The notes below the pieces were generated by a model, which saw only the letters and a program-made list of their open reading frames with translations, was not told the DNA's origin and ran no database searches. A program made the position numbers and the translations under genes. From Trametopsis cervina (lineage: Eukaryota > Basidiomycota > Agaricomycetes > Polyporales > Irpicaceae): 64,000 bases of DNA. The DNA is taken from contig MU278360.1 in assembly GCA_022385755.1 (NCBI GenBank), positions 93,692-157,691 of the forward strand, written 5' to 3'. Positions 45,944 to 57,713 of the stretch are shown one piece after another. Positions within the stretch are counted from its first letter, which is position 1, and every line of letters begins with the position of its first letter.

Positions 45944-46539
45944 ATTACACATAGACTAGAAGTGCGTTACACCCCTTTTTAGTCTGATCCCGTGCTTATG
46001 CATTTTACTGTAGATCATACTTGCCAAATTGTAGCACATATACCATGTATAATGTGAAGCAGTAAGATAAGGACACTATTATATGAAGAGTGTTGATGCC
46101 ACATAAGCGGCACAGCACCTTAAACTACACACGTCTCTTAACAACCATTTACCTTCTTCACGGAGCCGCTAGACCGCGAGTTTTCTCTATTGTTATGTAG
46201 AGTGAATATCACCATACCTTGGAAGAAAGACGCACAGCATGTATCCTTGATTGAACGCGATTTCTTATGTTAAATTCATGTTACCAGCAGAGGCCGACGA
46301 TACCATTGTATATCACTGAGCCCTTTGATCGACCTTTACCCCAGCTGCAAGTGTAGATTTTTCTCTTGGGCAATATGTCAAAGTGAGTAGAAGTGCCCGG
46401 ACGTACTCATGGGATTCTGGATTTGTACTCTGGAAGCATCACGAGTTGCTATTGTTGCATCCTGTTAATTGGTCATCTGAAGGAACTTTCGCGTTACTGA
46501 GGGCAGCTGGCGGTCAGGAAATTAATGATAAATGGCGAA
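45944..46539. other. convergent intergenic, 3' flanks
   Basis: About 0.6 kb between the ends of the F-box-like gene and TRS120. It is AT-rich in the left half. The open stretch at 46383-46586 has no recognisable motif. No gene was seen. Confidence 0.5.
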
Positions 46540-49500
46540 CTACGATACAAGGGCCCTCAGCGTTGCATGTCCCAGCCTGCCTCTAAGTCCTGCTACAAAG
46601 AGATCAACAGACAGCTCGAACCTCCCACCAGCTACGAAAGTTATGGGTATCTCCAACTCATGAGATTCGCCACAGTCCAAACGTCCGATGGGTATCTCAG
46701 AGAGTACCCCCTCGTAGAGAGCATGCTCGAAGGGATCGATAGTGATATTTCCAATGAGCGTAAACTGCTTTGCTGAATTCGGGGTGAGCTCGGCGAATGA
46801 AAATAATGGGCTGCTGCAACTCACATGAGGAATTTGTGATCTTGGCGCGAAGGCTCACAAATTGATCCAGCGGCGGAGTATAGAAATCGCCTTTGCGTTG
46901 TACTGCAATAGGTGACGAACTATCGTCGTATCTCCATAAAGACAGATGGACAGATATATCCTCCAACTGAAGGCTACTTAGCATGGGAAGTGTCAGCCTC
47001 TGCTGCCGCAGCGATAAGTCGCCGGAACGTGAGCCACCGGTCTAGTCCCAGATAAACATGCAGAGCGAGGTAGAGGGCCGAATATCACACACCTCCTTCC
47101 ATCGTCCTTTCACACGGCTGAACAACTCTTCACGGCACCAGAATAATTCCCTCTGCATCGATTCTTCTTGCGATGACAGATTCGTCTTAGAGACCACAAA
47201 TTGTCGATCAGATAGCGTTGGAATTGGCTGGGATAGCTGCTCTTCCGATAATCGGAATTTGTGAAGAGGGAGGAGGACACTGCGGGTAAAGGATATAAGT
47301 GCCGGTTTCAGACATAGCGGTGGACACTTACCGTGTCGTTGATCCTGGTGGGACCAATGTCACCGTGGCCGTCTGTGGCAAGCCTTGAAGTGGATCAGAC
47401 TAGAAGTGATCAAATTTTTCTCCTGACGTACCTGGTTGATTTGCTTCGAAAGTGACTTCGAAAGGGATGCCATATGTGTTCTTCACTTCGACAGAGAAGA
47501 TGCACCATTCTTCCGGATTATCTACTTCCAGCGGGTTCGCGGTTTTGCTCTCTTTAGATGAGGAAGAACCATGGTCTATCATCTCAGGCGAGTACGGAAG
47601 AATATCCATGCCAAGACACTCCAGCATATGATATACGGTGACGAGAACAGGATAAGTAAGTTGGCGGGTATGGAACACTTCTGTTGGGCTATCCAACGCT
47701 TCTGAAGGTCGGTGGCAGTAGGCGTAGGATATATGGATTGTGCCGCTCGTGCTACGACGAACAGTGAGCGTGATACTCAGCAATTATGAGATATGACACT
47801 CACCATCCTACCTTACCGAAGCAGCTAACAGTGATGACCGCTTTCCCGCCAGGAGCGATGGCCTGGCCACTTCGTTTATCCTCCCAACTGAATGTAGGAC
47901 GATGGATCAATTCGTACTCCGTTTCGTACGTCTCAAAGACAGATAGTTCGCCATCACTGAGGATTTGTTGTGCAGGTGCGATAGTCGAATCATCAAAGGT
48001 CAGATGAATGAAGTCAATAGGTAAGGCAGAGACATTCTCTAAAGTTAGTCGGATGGTAGACCTGCGACATATTTAGCTTGAGCTCCATTATGAGACAATG
48101 CTTCTACCTTTCGCCATTGTAGAGCATCACCGCGCCGTGTGTGAGGGACGTGCGTCTAATCCGAAGTAATGGTTGTTCTGCGACTACCTTGCATTTCAAG
48201 AATTGGGAAATCACTTTTTGAGCGGACATACTCGCCCGTTTCTCCGTTCGCTCCGTGGGACGGGCTTCAAGACCAAAGTATTTCGCACGACCTGACTCAC
48301 AAGCTATCGAGCTTCGCTTCCGCTCTCGACGAATGTCTTCATCTTCTGTTGATAGAGGGAGTAGGAACTCTCTGGAAGCTCCACCGGGAGCCTGCACTAT
48401 GCAGCCACGGATTGTTAATGAGCCCGGTGTAAGCGCGTGCGCTGCTATCGTAACAGGATGGAATGAATTGGCTGGCACAACGAGAGCGAGAGGCTTGGTT
48501 TCAAGGGCCACACCAGTCGTGCTGCGGTGGTTCGGTGAGTCACACTTTTCTGATCGTCTACGGGAGGAAAGTCAAACCTCAGCGACAGGCTCGACAGCTC
48601 CAAATCAAAGACGAATGGATTACGCAGTGTGATCACAAGTTCGAAGGTTTCATTCTGGACCAGTAGTGTTTCGCCCTGCATAGAATATTGTGAACAAGAG
48701 TGATGTGATGACATGCGACGCGCACTCAACTTGTCCTGCCGTAAGTCTCCGGGGGTTATACAAGAACGGATCTGTCTTTCCAACCAGTACGGGAGGGACA
48801 ATGTCCTCAGTCCGTGATAGTAGCGAAAGTGGCTTCTCGAGAGGGAGACGGACCAGTGGAAGGCTAAAGGAACGAATCAGGCAGATAGTTCATATGAATT
48901 TCGCAGATGACTCACGGCAACACTTCGATACTGACGACGGGTGTTCCAGACCAATACTCTATATACCTAGAATCACCGCGACGTTTCGCGGTCGACAACG
49001 CTCTGGATGCTGTATTGTACAAGTGGTGCTGGTCTCCTTGGCTCATAACAAGATGGAGCGTTTTGAGTGAGGATAAGGAAAATTGTGCGACCGACGGATA
49101 GTCTACGGTACTCCATAAGTAGAAGGCATCATGCGACTATGCACGTAAATGTACACACCTGGTAAAGCCTCCGCAACTGCAATTGCTTCACGTACAATAC
49201 CTATCTGTAGCTCGGGCCACCCATATGGCTCTTCCGGCAGGTCTGAATCATCATCTACTGTCCCTGAAGGTGCAGAAGTTGGCCGATCTTGCTGCGTTTT
49301 CAACTTGACGGCTTCGAGGTCAACACCATGAACTCGGCAAATATGCTTGACCACGCGTAGCATGCTGTCGTTACCCTCTGTGCTGTCATTAGTCCGAATA
49401 CCGACAGAGCCTTGCGTCCCACTGCCGACATCAACCCCTTGGATGCCCAAGCCCGCTCCCGCTATTCTGGCGCCCCCTGTTTCATCGCGCCCACAAACAA

Positions 49501-51285
49501 TCATGTCCATAACGCAGCCGAGGACCTCTCGTAATAGATACGCTTCTTTGCGCTGGTATCCAAGAATACCGTAGATGGCAGCGAGATGTTCCAGAATGGC
49601 TATTCTTTCTCGAGTGCCAAGGTGGAGTAACCAGGGGCCATGAGCTTGGGCGAGCACTTCAGCAATTGCACCGCGCGAAATCCCAGTCGCCAGCGTGAGA
49701 CGTTCGAAAGTACCGTAAGAGACCCTCTTCATTCGTTTGGAAGCGGAATCGGTGTCATCAGTCAATGTAGGCGGAGGAACTGAGAGTCCTGTCTGTAGGA
49801 GAATGGAAAATGCAAGGTGACTCCATCCTTTGGCTGACCAAATCGCGTACAACAGCGAAGATTGCCTCAGAACAGCCCGAACGTAGAACCAAGAAACGAA
49901 AGAGTGGACTGTCTCTGTTTCTTGGGGCGGAGTGGCCCGGTAATATAGGCCAACGGCCTGGTTTAATTTATCCGCAATATCCGACCATGGCTGCTTGTCC
50001 CCATCGGCTACGTCCTAGTCATAGTCATATGATAAATATCGAAGCCTCTCCAGTGGAAGAAAGATGTACTGACGGTCTTCTCTGCTGACCATACGTCGAG
50101 CACAGGGATTATTGCCAAACCTTCGAGAGCAGATGCATGCCATATGTTATCTTGTGACGCTTTCAGCATAGCAATGGCTTCGGTATACCTGACAACTGGT
50201 GAATACGATCCAACCAACAGTAGGGATGAAACGGTACCAGACGGATGCATCCATTGTTCGTCCTGCTAGCAGAAAGAAGTCTCCAAGCACCTTGTACAAA
50301 CGGCCATGCGATGAAACAGCACCGATAGTGGTCGGCTTCTTCTTTCCAGATTGTGCCGGGAGACTCGAGTGACGGTACGGCGATGGAGGTCCGGGGCCTA
50401 GGGATGAATTTCTCTTGACCATGAGAGGCGTAGGCGTTTTGGACCGTAACAGTGATGCTGGAGTAACTAACTCGGGCTGGCTATGCTGGTGGGGGAGGGG
50501 AGGTAAAGAACTGCGGATAGGACCATCGCCCTCGAGTGCCTTTGGTAGTTCGGAGTCTGAAGGTAGAAGTGGAAACAGCACTGCGTTTAGGTGCTCATTC
50601 CCTTGGGGTGATTCCAAAGCTTGCACCTATTTCGATGAACATGAACAGTGTTTATATTATTCGTGAAGTGTGCAACTAACCACAGTTGGAAATTCTGCTA
50701 ATATATTGGCACATAAATCAGCAAGTAAGGTACCGACATATAGCTTCTTATTCCCCATCATGCCCGGAATGATGACCAGTCCTGGAAGGGTACCGAGGGT
50801 TGTGTTGTTATCGCCCTTCTCAAATACAAAGCAGTTCTTGGCTAAGGGAAATATAGATCCTTGGGGGAATGTTTCATTGAGCAGAGCATTGAACTGGGCC
50901 AGAATTTCTGGAAGGGCTTCGCTTTGAGAACAAGTAGCAACACCGATTACGCCAAGTGGGAAATCCGAGGGGCGGAATAGCGATAACTGCGCATGGGAGA
51001 GCGGCGGAGGGTGAGAAGGATAGCTCAAATGAATATGTCCAGATGCGAGAGGACCAGGCATAAATCTTGCTGATTGCTGAACGTGAGGTGGTCGGCATAC
51101 ATTAATCCGGTTGCAGTGGACGAACCTCTCTCCGCCCGTGAGTCCGCGGGTATGTCCCCTAAGCGTATGTCCACGATGCTCCTAATTTCAGAAGCCCATT
51201 GGTTAAACGTCGCATGCTTTATTGCGCCCACGGGCAGCAACAGAATGCGAATGTGGGCTAATGAGCCGAAGTCCAGGGGGTCCAT
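46540..51285 (-). CDS. TRS120: TRAPPII subunit TRS120
   Basis: Large subunit of the TRAPPII tethering/exchange complex acting on Rab GTPases at the late Golgi. The N-terminus MDPLDFGSLAHIRILLLPVG followed by TFNQWASEIRSIVDIRLGDI matches Trs120, as does the next exon (FPLGVIGVATCS; ILAQFNALLNETFPQG; NCFVFE). Helical repeat regions follow (SAKGWSHLAFSILLQTGLS; LGTRERIAILEHLAAIYGIL) and the C-terminal half has beta-sandwich-like segments (ELVITLRNPFVFDLELSSLS; VEVKNTYGIPFEVTFEAN), ending GGRFELSVDLFV...ALVS. Ser/Pro-rich text lies near 50330-50500. There are a dozen or more introns, and not every exon join was worked out. The start at 51285 fits the family N-terminus. Confidence 0.85.
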
Positions 51286-51633
51286 GGGCTGTATGCCGCC
51301 CGAGCTGCAGCTGGCTGTAGGACCACAGGGATTGGCACGCGACGTATATGCGCTTCTTTCAGCTTGTAGCTCCTATATTACCTTCGTACGGCTCTGGCAC
51401 AGACAGAAACAGGATGGTGCATAGGATCAAGAGGTAAGACGAGATTGAGCGCTGAGGCGCTGACGCATAGAACAACCGCGTTTGTACTTGTGGGATATAC
51501 ACAGGTGCGGCGTAGTATACGTGTTGCAAACATGATATACATTGGCGGAATTGCAGGACTAGATATACAATACTAGGATTATCGATGAATAAAGCATCCA
51601 CAATGCTGATAAGGGTGTATGCGCTGTAAGAGG
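51286..51633. other. intergenic between TRS120 and ELF1
   Basis: The 348 bases lie upstream of TRS120 and downstream of ELF1 (both minus strand). They presumably hold the TRS120 promoter and ELF1 3' end. No clear element was seen. Confidence 0.45.
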
Positions 51634-52062
51634 CTACTCTTCGTCGCTACCAAAGGACACGGCCGGAACGTTTCGACTGGATGAGGCCGCTGTGGGTCTA
51701 TGTCCTGATGCTTGTCTCTCGGCTGCGTCTGCAGCATCTATCCATTCTGAGTAGATGTCGATGGGTTCCGTCAGATCTGCGGGGCACATGAGAATAGCAA
51801 TGATTGAAGGATCTGTACGACGCACGGTTGATCTTGCTCTGGAACCTCTGGTCACAAATTTTACAGAAAAGCTGGGCAATCCCCTCTTTACGATCCATGC
51901 GGACGGTTACAGATTTATCATGATGACAGAAAAGACATGTAAAGTTCGTCTCTGGAGCAAGCGGTGAGCCACTTGCAACTCGCAAAATGGCCATTACATA
52001 CCTAATGGCTCCTTCCTACGTGGGCCGGTGGGTTTTCTGGACGACTTCTTACGTTTCCCCAT
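51634..52062 (-). CDS. ELF1: transcription elongation factor 1 homolog (ELOF1/Elf1)
   Basis: Small zinc-ribbon protein that travels with RNA polymerase II through chromatin and helps transcription-coupled repair. The basic start MGKRKKSSRKP is followed, after an intron (about 51947-52002), by ETNFTCLFCHHDKSVTVRMD and IAQLFCKICDQRFQSKIN: two CxxC pairs forming the zinc site. A second intron restores INHLTEPIDIYSEWIDAADA, the conserved end of the fold. A short acidic Ser-rich tail closes with GSDEE. About 107 residues, near the family norm. It is divergent from kinesin-5 with 170 bases between the starts. Confidence 0.93.
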
Positions 52063-52232
52063 GAAGATGTCAGCCTGCGTAGGAAAGTAGAAGACACAAA
52101 GCGCAGAGGTCGTGTGGCCACCACATCCCTTAGATTCTCACGCATTCGATCACGTGATACAACGCGTCTTGTTTCAAACCGCGTCGACATCGCGTTCGCG
52201 ACGTCGGGTAGCTCTGCCTTCATCTCTTCGCC
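52063..52232. promoter_or_regulatory. bidirectional promoter, ELF1 / kinesin-5
   Basis: The 170 bases include the palindrome TCACGTGA at 52150-52157, roughly midway between the start codons. Such CACGTG boxes are bound by bHLH proteins such as Cbf1 in fungi; the use here is inferred. Confidence 0.5.
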
Positions 52233-55200
52233 ATGGCATCCCGCAGAACCACCGGACTGTATCGAACAACACGGACGACGAGTAAGGTCAACCCACCTTC
52301 ATCAACGACTGCTAGTAGCAGCCGATCACAATCTGTCCTATCACACTCCAACGCATCGCAGCGTTCCGATGCAACCACCGCTGTGGACGAGAAGCATGAC
52401 ATCGTACAGGCTCCCAAGACGTCCAAAACAACTGGGAAAGCGGAAGATAGCGAAACAAACATACGAGTGGTCATTCGTTGCAGGCGGCGGTCTGAGCGCG
52501 AAGTACAGGAGAATTCCCCCATAATTGTCTCCACGAACGGCAGAAAGAGTCAGGAGATAACTATTGAGACCGCAACACCAGTTACTAGCCTCGGCTTGGT
52601 TACCCTTCCCCCAACACGCACCTATCCCTTCGATGTAGTCTTTGGGCCTGAGGCCGACCAGGGGGACATATATCACGATGTAGTGAGCCCCATGTTGGAC
52701 GAAGTCGTGCAAGGGTACAATTGTACATTATTTGCATATGGACAGACGGGCACAGGCAAAACGTGAGTATTACAACTACTCACTGCTATATCTCACACAG
52801 AGTCGTTCTATAGATATACTATGCAGGGTGATCTATCTCGGACGCCGATGGGCAACCCCTCCGCTCAAGCAGGAATGATCCCCCGAGTGTTATTTCGGCT
52901 ATTTCACCAATTGGAGTCCTCCAGTGCAGACTACACCGTCAAAGTGTCGTTTGTAGAGCTATACAACGAGGAACTCCGCGATCTGCTTGCTTCAGACCTG
53001 GCTGCTCCGATTGGCTCAGCACAGCCTATGGGTATGGGGGGCCCCAAGGACGGTGCAGGACAGCTGAAGATATTCGACGACGCAAGCAAGAAAGGTGTAT
53101 TTATTCAGGGCCTGGAAGAGTGCTGTGTAAAGGATGCAGCTCACGCATTAGCCTTACTTACCAAAGGAAGTGAACGGCGACAAATCGCGGCTACGAAGTT
53201 CAACGACCATTCCAGTCGCTCGCATTCCGTTTTCTCCATCACTGTTCACATTAAAGAGACATCCTCAATTGGTGACGATTTGCTTAAGGTTGGGAAGCTC
53301 AATCTAGTGGATCTTGCAGGCTCGGAGAACATTGGCAGGTCAGGTGCAGAGAATAAGAGGGCGAGAGAGGCAGGAATGATCAATCAGAGTCTCCTTACCC
53401 TTGGTCGAGTGATAAATGCACTCGTAGACCGTTCCTCCCATGTCCCTTATCGGTGCGTTATCATGCGCAGCTTGTCGAATGCTGTTGCTGACACCTTTGA
53501 ATCTCCAGTGAATCGAAACTTACACGTCTCCTGCAAGACTCGCTGGGTGGCCGTACAAAGACTTGTATCATCGCGACTATATCTCCCGCTCGATCCAATA
53601 TGGAGGAAACCCTATCCACTCTCGACTACGCCATCCGTGCGAAGTCTATACGCAACAAGCCTGAGCTCAATCAACGGATGACGCGAAATGCATTGCTGAA
53701 AGAATACGTCGGTGAGATAGAACGGCTCAAAGCTGATCTCATGGCGGCGCGCGAGAAGAACGGCATATTTTTCTCCGAGGAAACTTGGCAGCAGATGACC
53801 GCAGAGCAGGAAATGAAGGATACAGAGATGCAAGAGGCGAAGAAGCAGGTTGCGATAATAGAGAGTCAACTCAGGAATGTGCGAGAAGAGTTTGAGCAGA
53901 GTATCGCGTTGTTGACTCGGCGTGACGGAGAGTTGAAGGAGGCAAAGGAGAAGCTGCAGAAGATGGAGTCGGATCTGATCGTTAAGGAAGGCGAGCTCAA
54001 GGTTACGAAGGGCGCTCTGGAAGAGGAAATTGTGGTTCGGGAGGCTTACCAAGAAAACGAGACTGTCATTGACGGAGTGGCGAGCGGGCTGAAAACAGTA
54101 GCCCATCAAAGTGTCAACGACTTAGGACGTCTCTTTGGAAAGCTAGGTGAGAGGGATCTTTTCTGGCTCACTGGTTCGCTTACCCAATCCAACCAGAGCG
54201 GAAGACCTCGGTGTTCACTTCCAATGTCCAGGCCGTTACGGTCCACACGCGCAAGATTAGTTCTGAATCGCGCGATCTCTCAACAAAGCTAGATGACTTC
54301 GCCAAGGTCTCCAAACAGCGTGTGACCAAAATTCGTACGGAGGCGGAAGAATATCGCGCTAAGGAGCTGGAAGCTCTGGCAGGCATATCCGCTAAGATCA
54401 ACCAGCAGATCGAGAAGGTCCAAGAGATCCTGAAAGTTATCCGAGCGAAGGAGGAAGCCTCTGATGACGCTGTCAATAACCTCCAAAGCAGAGTGGCTGA
54501 GACACAGGATGGTATCAAGGCAGCTTTCGATTCCTGGTCAGGGGACGTCCGACGCCATTGCGACACGACATGCAAGGAAGCTGAAGCATCAGCTGCTGCC
54601 AGTTACTCGAGTGTGCGTCTGTTGTCTGATTATGATTGCGCTCCCATTCATCATCTTCCGTTCGTCAGGTTGAGAAGGCGTTTAAATCTCTCGGTTCTAT
54701 GACAGAGACAATCCTGCAGGAGGCGCAAGAGTATATTGTTGCAGAGCGTAAATCACTACAGGATGCCAAGGCTCTAGCGGAAAACACTACCAGCGCCGAA
54801 GTCGCGCGACTTCAGAGTCAGAATGCCTTGCTCCAGCGAGCTCTTGAAACAGAGAAGGCGAAGGCGGATCGTGCGAAAGACGAGCTTGTCAAACGGATTA
54901 TCGTGTTGCTTGATACGTTTACCGCAGAACGAGGCGATAGCCTCCGGGATATGTTCTCCGAAATTGCAGAGAGCAATGCAGCTGCGGAAACTGGTATGGA
55001 GAAGCTGGGCAAGGATCAGGGGCAACACCTGGAGACGGTAATTGGACGAGGGCGAGAACTTGGTATCTCGCTTGACAAGAAGACCGGCGAAAGTAAGCGG
55101 CTGAGGGACAGCGGCGTCAAGGTAGGCTTCTAGTCCCGGTCCCAAAATACAATCTAACAGCTGCTCAGGCCTTTGGAGCGGTCGGTGCATCCTTGAAGGG

Positions 55201-56125
55201 CAGCCTGACTACTATACAATCCTCTTTATCGGATTCCGTCCACGGCTTCTCTGGTGACCTGAAACGAACAATCCAGCAGTCGAATGCGGCATACACGGAA
55301 GGTGTGTTAGTAGTAACGATTGTTCAATGTCGATGGCTCATATGACGTACCAGCATACGATGACCTGCGAAGGTTGAAGCGCGCCCGTGTAGACGCAGCA
55401 GATGCCATGGCCACTGATACACAGACCGGATACCGGTACATGCAACGAGGCATTTCGTCGACTGTACGAAATGCTGAGTCCGTCACAGACGCCGTAATCT
55501 CTGAGGTGAGTTTTCTTTTCACATCTCCCTGTTACAATTTGTACTCAACCTGCTGCATTAGGCCTCTGCTTTGTCTCATGCATCAGAACTCTACAACACG
55601 GGAGCAACGAAACACCTGTCTGAGATATATGAGGCCAGCCAGTCTCTCGCAGATCACGGGGCCCGGGAAGACATGCCTACTGGCAGTACCCCTCGCAAGC
55701 GCAACTGGGAGTTCAACGATAAATGGGAACTGACGAAGAACCGTGAATCCCTCCTCAAGGATTTACGGCTACGTCCGTCGTCGTCGAGAAGCCGATCGTC
55801 TCTGCACGAGCATCTTTCCGCGTCTGAGGAAGATGAATCAGAGTCGGAGGTGGCAATACCTGCTCTGCACGATGAAGACAACTATTCCCAACCCGAGGAA
55901 GAAGACGACACTATCACCATGAATTCTCCCCCTCCAGCTAAATCGCTAGCCTCCTCAACCTCTTCATCAAGTTCACTCCGGTCTATTCCAGAACCCCCTC
56001 CCCCTCGGCCTGTTGAAATTAAGAGGTCCATACCGACCTTGAAATCGAATATGCCGATTAAAGGAACATTAGTAGAGCGACCAACGAATGTGCTTGCGGG
56101 ACGTCCTAGCAGAAGGATAAGATAG
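52233..56125 (+). CDS. kinesin-5 (BimC/Eg5 family) mitotic motor
   Basis: Plus-end motor, tetrameric in known relatives, that pushes spindle poles apart. A Ser/Thr-rich leader of about 70 residues precedes the motor domain: [28 protein letters not shown]-loop [11 protein letters not shown], switch [16 protein letters not shown], switch [19 protein letters not shown], and after an intron [14 protein letters not shown] and [20 protein letters not shown]. The neck region [19 protein letters not shown] followed by [13 protein letters not shown] is typical of kinesin-5. A long coiled coil follows, and near the end [20 protein letters not shown] resembles the BimC box, with a Thr-Pro-x-Lys CDK-type site. 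The acidic Ser-rich tail ends PSRRIR. About eight introns are present. Start at ATG 52233 is the first in frame. Confidence 0.94.
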
Positions 56126-56429
56126 TGATTCTATGTTGTAGTATAGCACTGATCTTTTTATACCTTGTTTATATGGTGATGAATACTGTAGCATCGATGG
56201 AATTATGGTCTTTATAATATTATTGTTTCCTTGGCTCGTTATAAATGCTTGGGGTTCAAGGTTTTCGAAGCACCGCGTCGTGCTATCGTGAGCTAGCATC
56301 AAGCGCCCGCTGCGGTAACATAGGCGCCCAAAGGCCAACGTCGGAAGGTATGAGGGGCGCAGCTTCTCTACGAGCAGCGACAACGACCTATAAACCTCAC
56401 TATCTTTCTGATACCACCGGTCTTCCGAG
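56126..56429. promoter_or_regulatory. intergenic, kinesin-5 3' end and VPS55 promoter
   Basis: About 300 AT-rich bases after kinesin-5 that must hold its 3' end and the VPS55 promoter. No distinct element was seen. Confidence 0.45.
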
Positions 56430-56984
56430 ATGACGCACGCAGGCATCAAGAGTACGTTGCCACTGTACTTCACTGCTCAGTGTGTTAACATTGTACCGCA
56501 GCTGTAATCCTACTTTCGTTCGTTCTGGCGGTCGGGTTCTTGATGATTATCTTGTCGTGCGCGTTATGGTCGAACTGGTTGCCTATTCTTGTCGGTAAGT
56601 CTATTCAGTGGACGCGGTTTGGATTTGTTCTCAACAAGACCCACCGTCAGCATTGATATTTGTGCTCGCGCCGGTGCCTAATTGGTTGTTCTCCCATTGT
56701 GGAGGGGATGATTTCACTGCGGATTATGAAGGCTCAGGTCCTGTTGACCTGGGTCGTTTCATCACGTCTACTGTGGTGGTTACAGGCTTTGCGCTACCAC
56801 TGGTACTGGCACACTCAGAAGTCATCAGGCCTGGGGCATGCGCTATGTCCATTATCGGTGGCTCGTACGTGATATATTAGTCATGCGACAGCCCATCTAC
56901 TGACGACGACATTACAGCCTTGTGTATGGCACCATCCTGGCGTACAGCTCTGCCTTCAAGCAAGAAGATTCCGATTATGAGTAA
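56430..56984 (+). CDS. VPS55: VPS55/LEPROT family endosomal membrane protein
   Basis: Small four-span protein of late endosomes that works with Vps68 in endosome-to-vacuole transport. Exon joins: MTHAGIK then TVILLSFVLAVGFLMIILSC after intron 56452-56501; SNWLPILV then ALIFVLAPVPNWLFSHCGG; ADYEGSGPVDLGRFITSTVV and HSEVIRPGACAMSIIGGS, then LVYGTILAYSSAFKQEEDSD-YE-stop. About 133 residues, matching the family. The LAPVPN and GRF motifs and four hydrophobic spans are family marks. It converges on DPM2 with about 90 bases between stops. Confidence 0.93.
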
Positions 56985-57074
56985 CGTTAATTTATTGTTT
57001 ACGTCGTTTGCCCACTGTCCACTTGCTGCGCTGTACAACTATGCTCAAATCCAGCCACATATTACTCCCCGGTT

Positions 57075-57371
57075 TCACCTCTGGCTGTGGCGCCGCTGCT
57101 CAGAAACTATCTTAGAGCCCGTGAATATGCCAATCGCCGCGATACCCAGAACCAGTATGAATGCCGGTATACGGACTGCCCATTCTCTGGAGGGAAACCA
57201 GCTGTGGACGAGACTGGAGGCGTCGAAGAATGGCTAGGAGTGTGACCATGAATATTGTGTTGTAAGACTATGAGATAGAACACGAACCAACACCAGGGTC
57301 CAGAGGCTGTAATAAACGAAACCTACCGCTATTGCGAACAGCGCCATTCTTCCGAGTGTTCTGTCATTCAT
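57075..57371 (-). CDS. DPM2: dolichol-phosphate mannose synthase regulatory subunit
   Basis: Small ER membrane protein that stabilises the DPM synthase and also takes part in GPI anchor synthesis. Two exons: MNDRTLGRMALFAIAVGFVY to LWTLVL, then (intron 57234-57287, 54 bases, donor GTTCGT) PFFDASSLVHSWFPSREWAV, RIPAFILVLGIAAIGIFTG and a basic end SEQRRHSQR. The two membrane spans and the WxxxLPFxD...P-R-x-A/W-A-x-x-I-P pattern match DPM2. About 80 residues. The basic end differs from the short hydrophobic end of animal DPM2. A longer open frame extends upstream to 57593 with no domain; ATG 57371 is chosen because it gives the usual length. It is divergent from kinesin-1. Confidence 0.88.
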
Positions 57372-57713
57372 CGCCCTCCACGTAGCATTAATCGTATATA
57401 CTGCTCTGACGACTGATGTTGATAGCCATACCATCCTGCATGATGGATATTCACCTATTTTGTCTGTGCCACGACAAGTTACGGAATGAAGTTGAAAACA
57501 GATCACAGACTCGTTACGCGTCGGTGTGCATGTAAACGCTTGACAACAGCCGCCGTATTTAGAAGCCTTACCTCGACCTGCTTGTCCTTTCACGACACGC
57601 TCTCTTTATACCCTAGACGAATTCAAGACACGTTCTTTGCAGCTGTACATCACTTTCATTTGCGCCTATTCTGAGGCGACTCTCTTTCGTCCTTTCACGC
57701 TGACCGCGGGAAT
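57372..57713. promoter_or_regulatory. divergent promoter, DPM2 / kinesin-1
   Basis: The 342 bases lie between the starts of DPM2 and kinesin-1. A TTTATA element near 57604 lies about 110 bases upstream of the kinesin-1 ATG. No further element is clear. Confidence 0.45.

Noticed and set aside
57372..57593. Upstream extension of the DPM2 frame
   Set aside because: It adds 74 residues with no domain; the usual family length and start fit ATG 57371.
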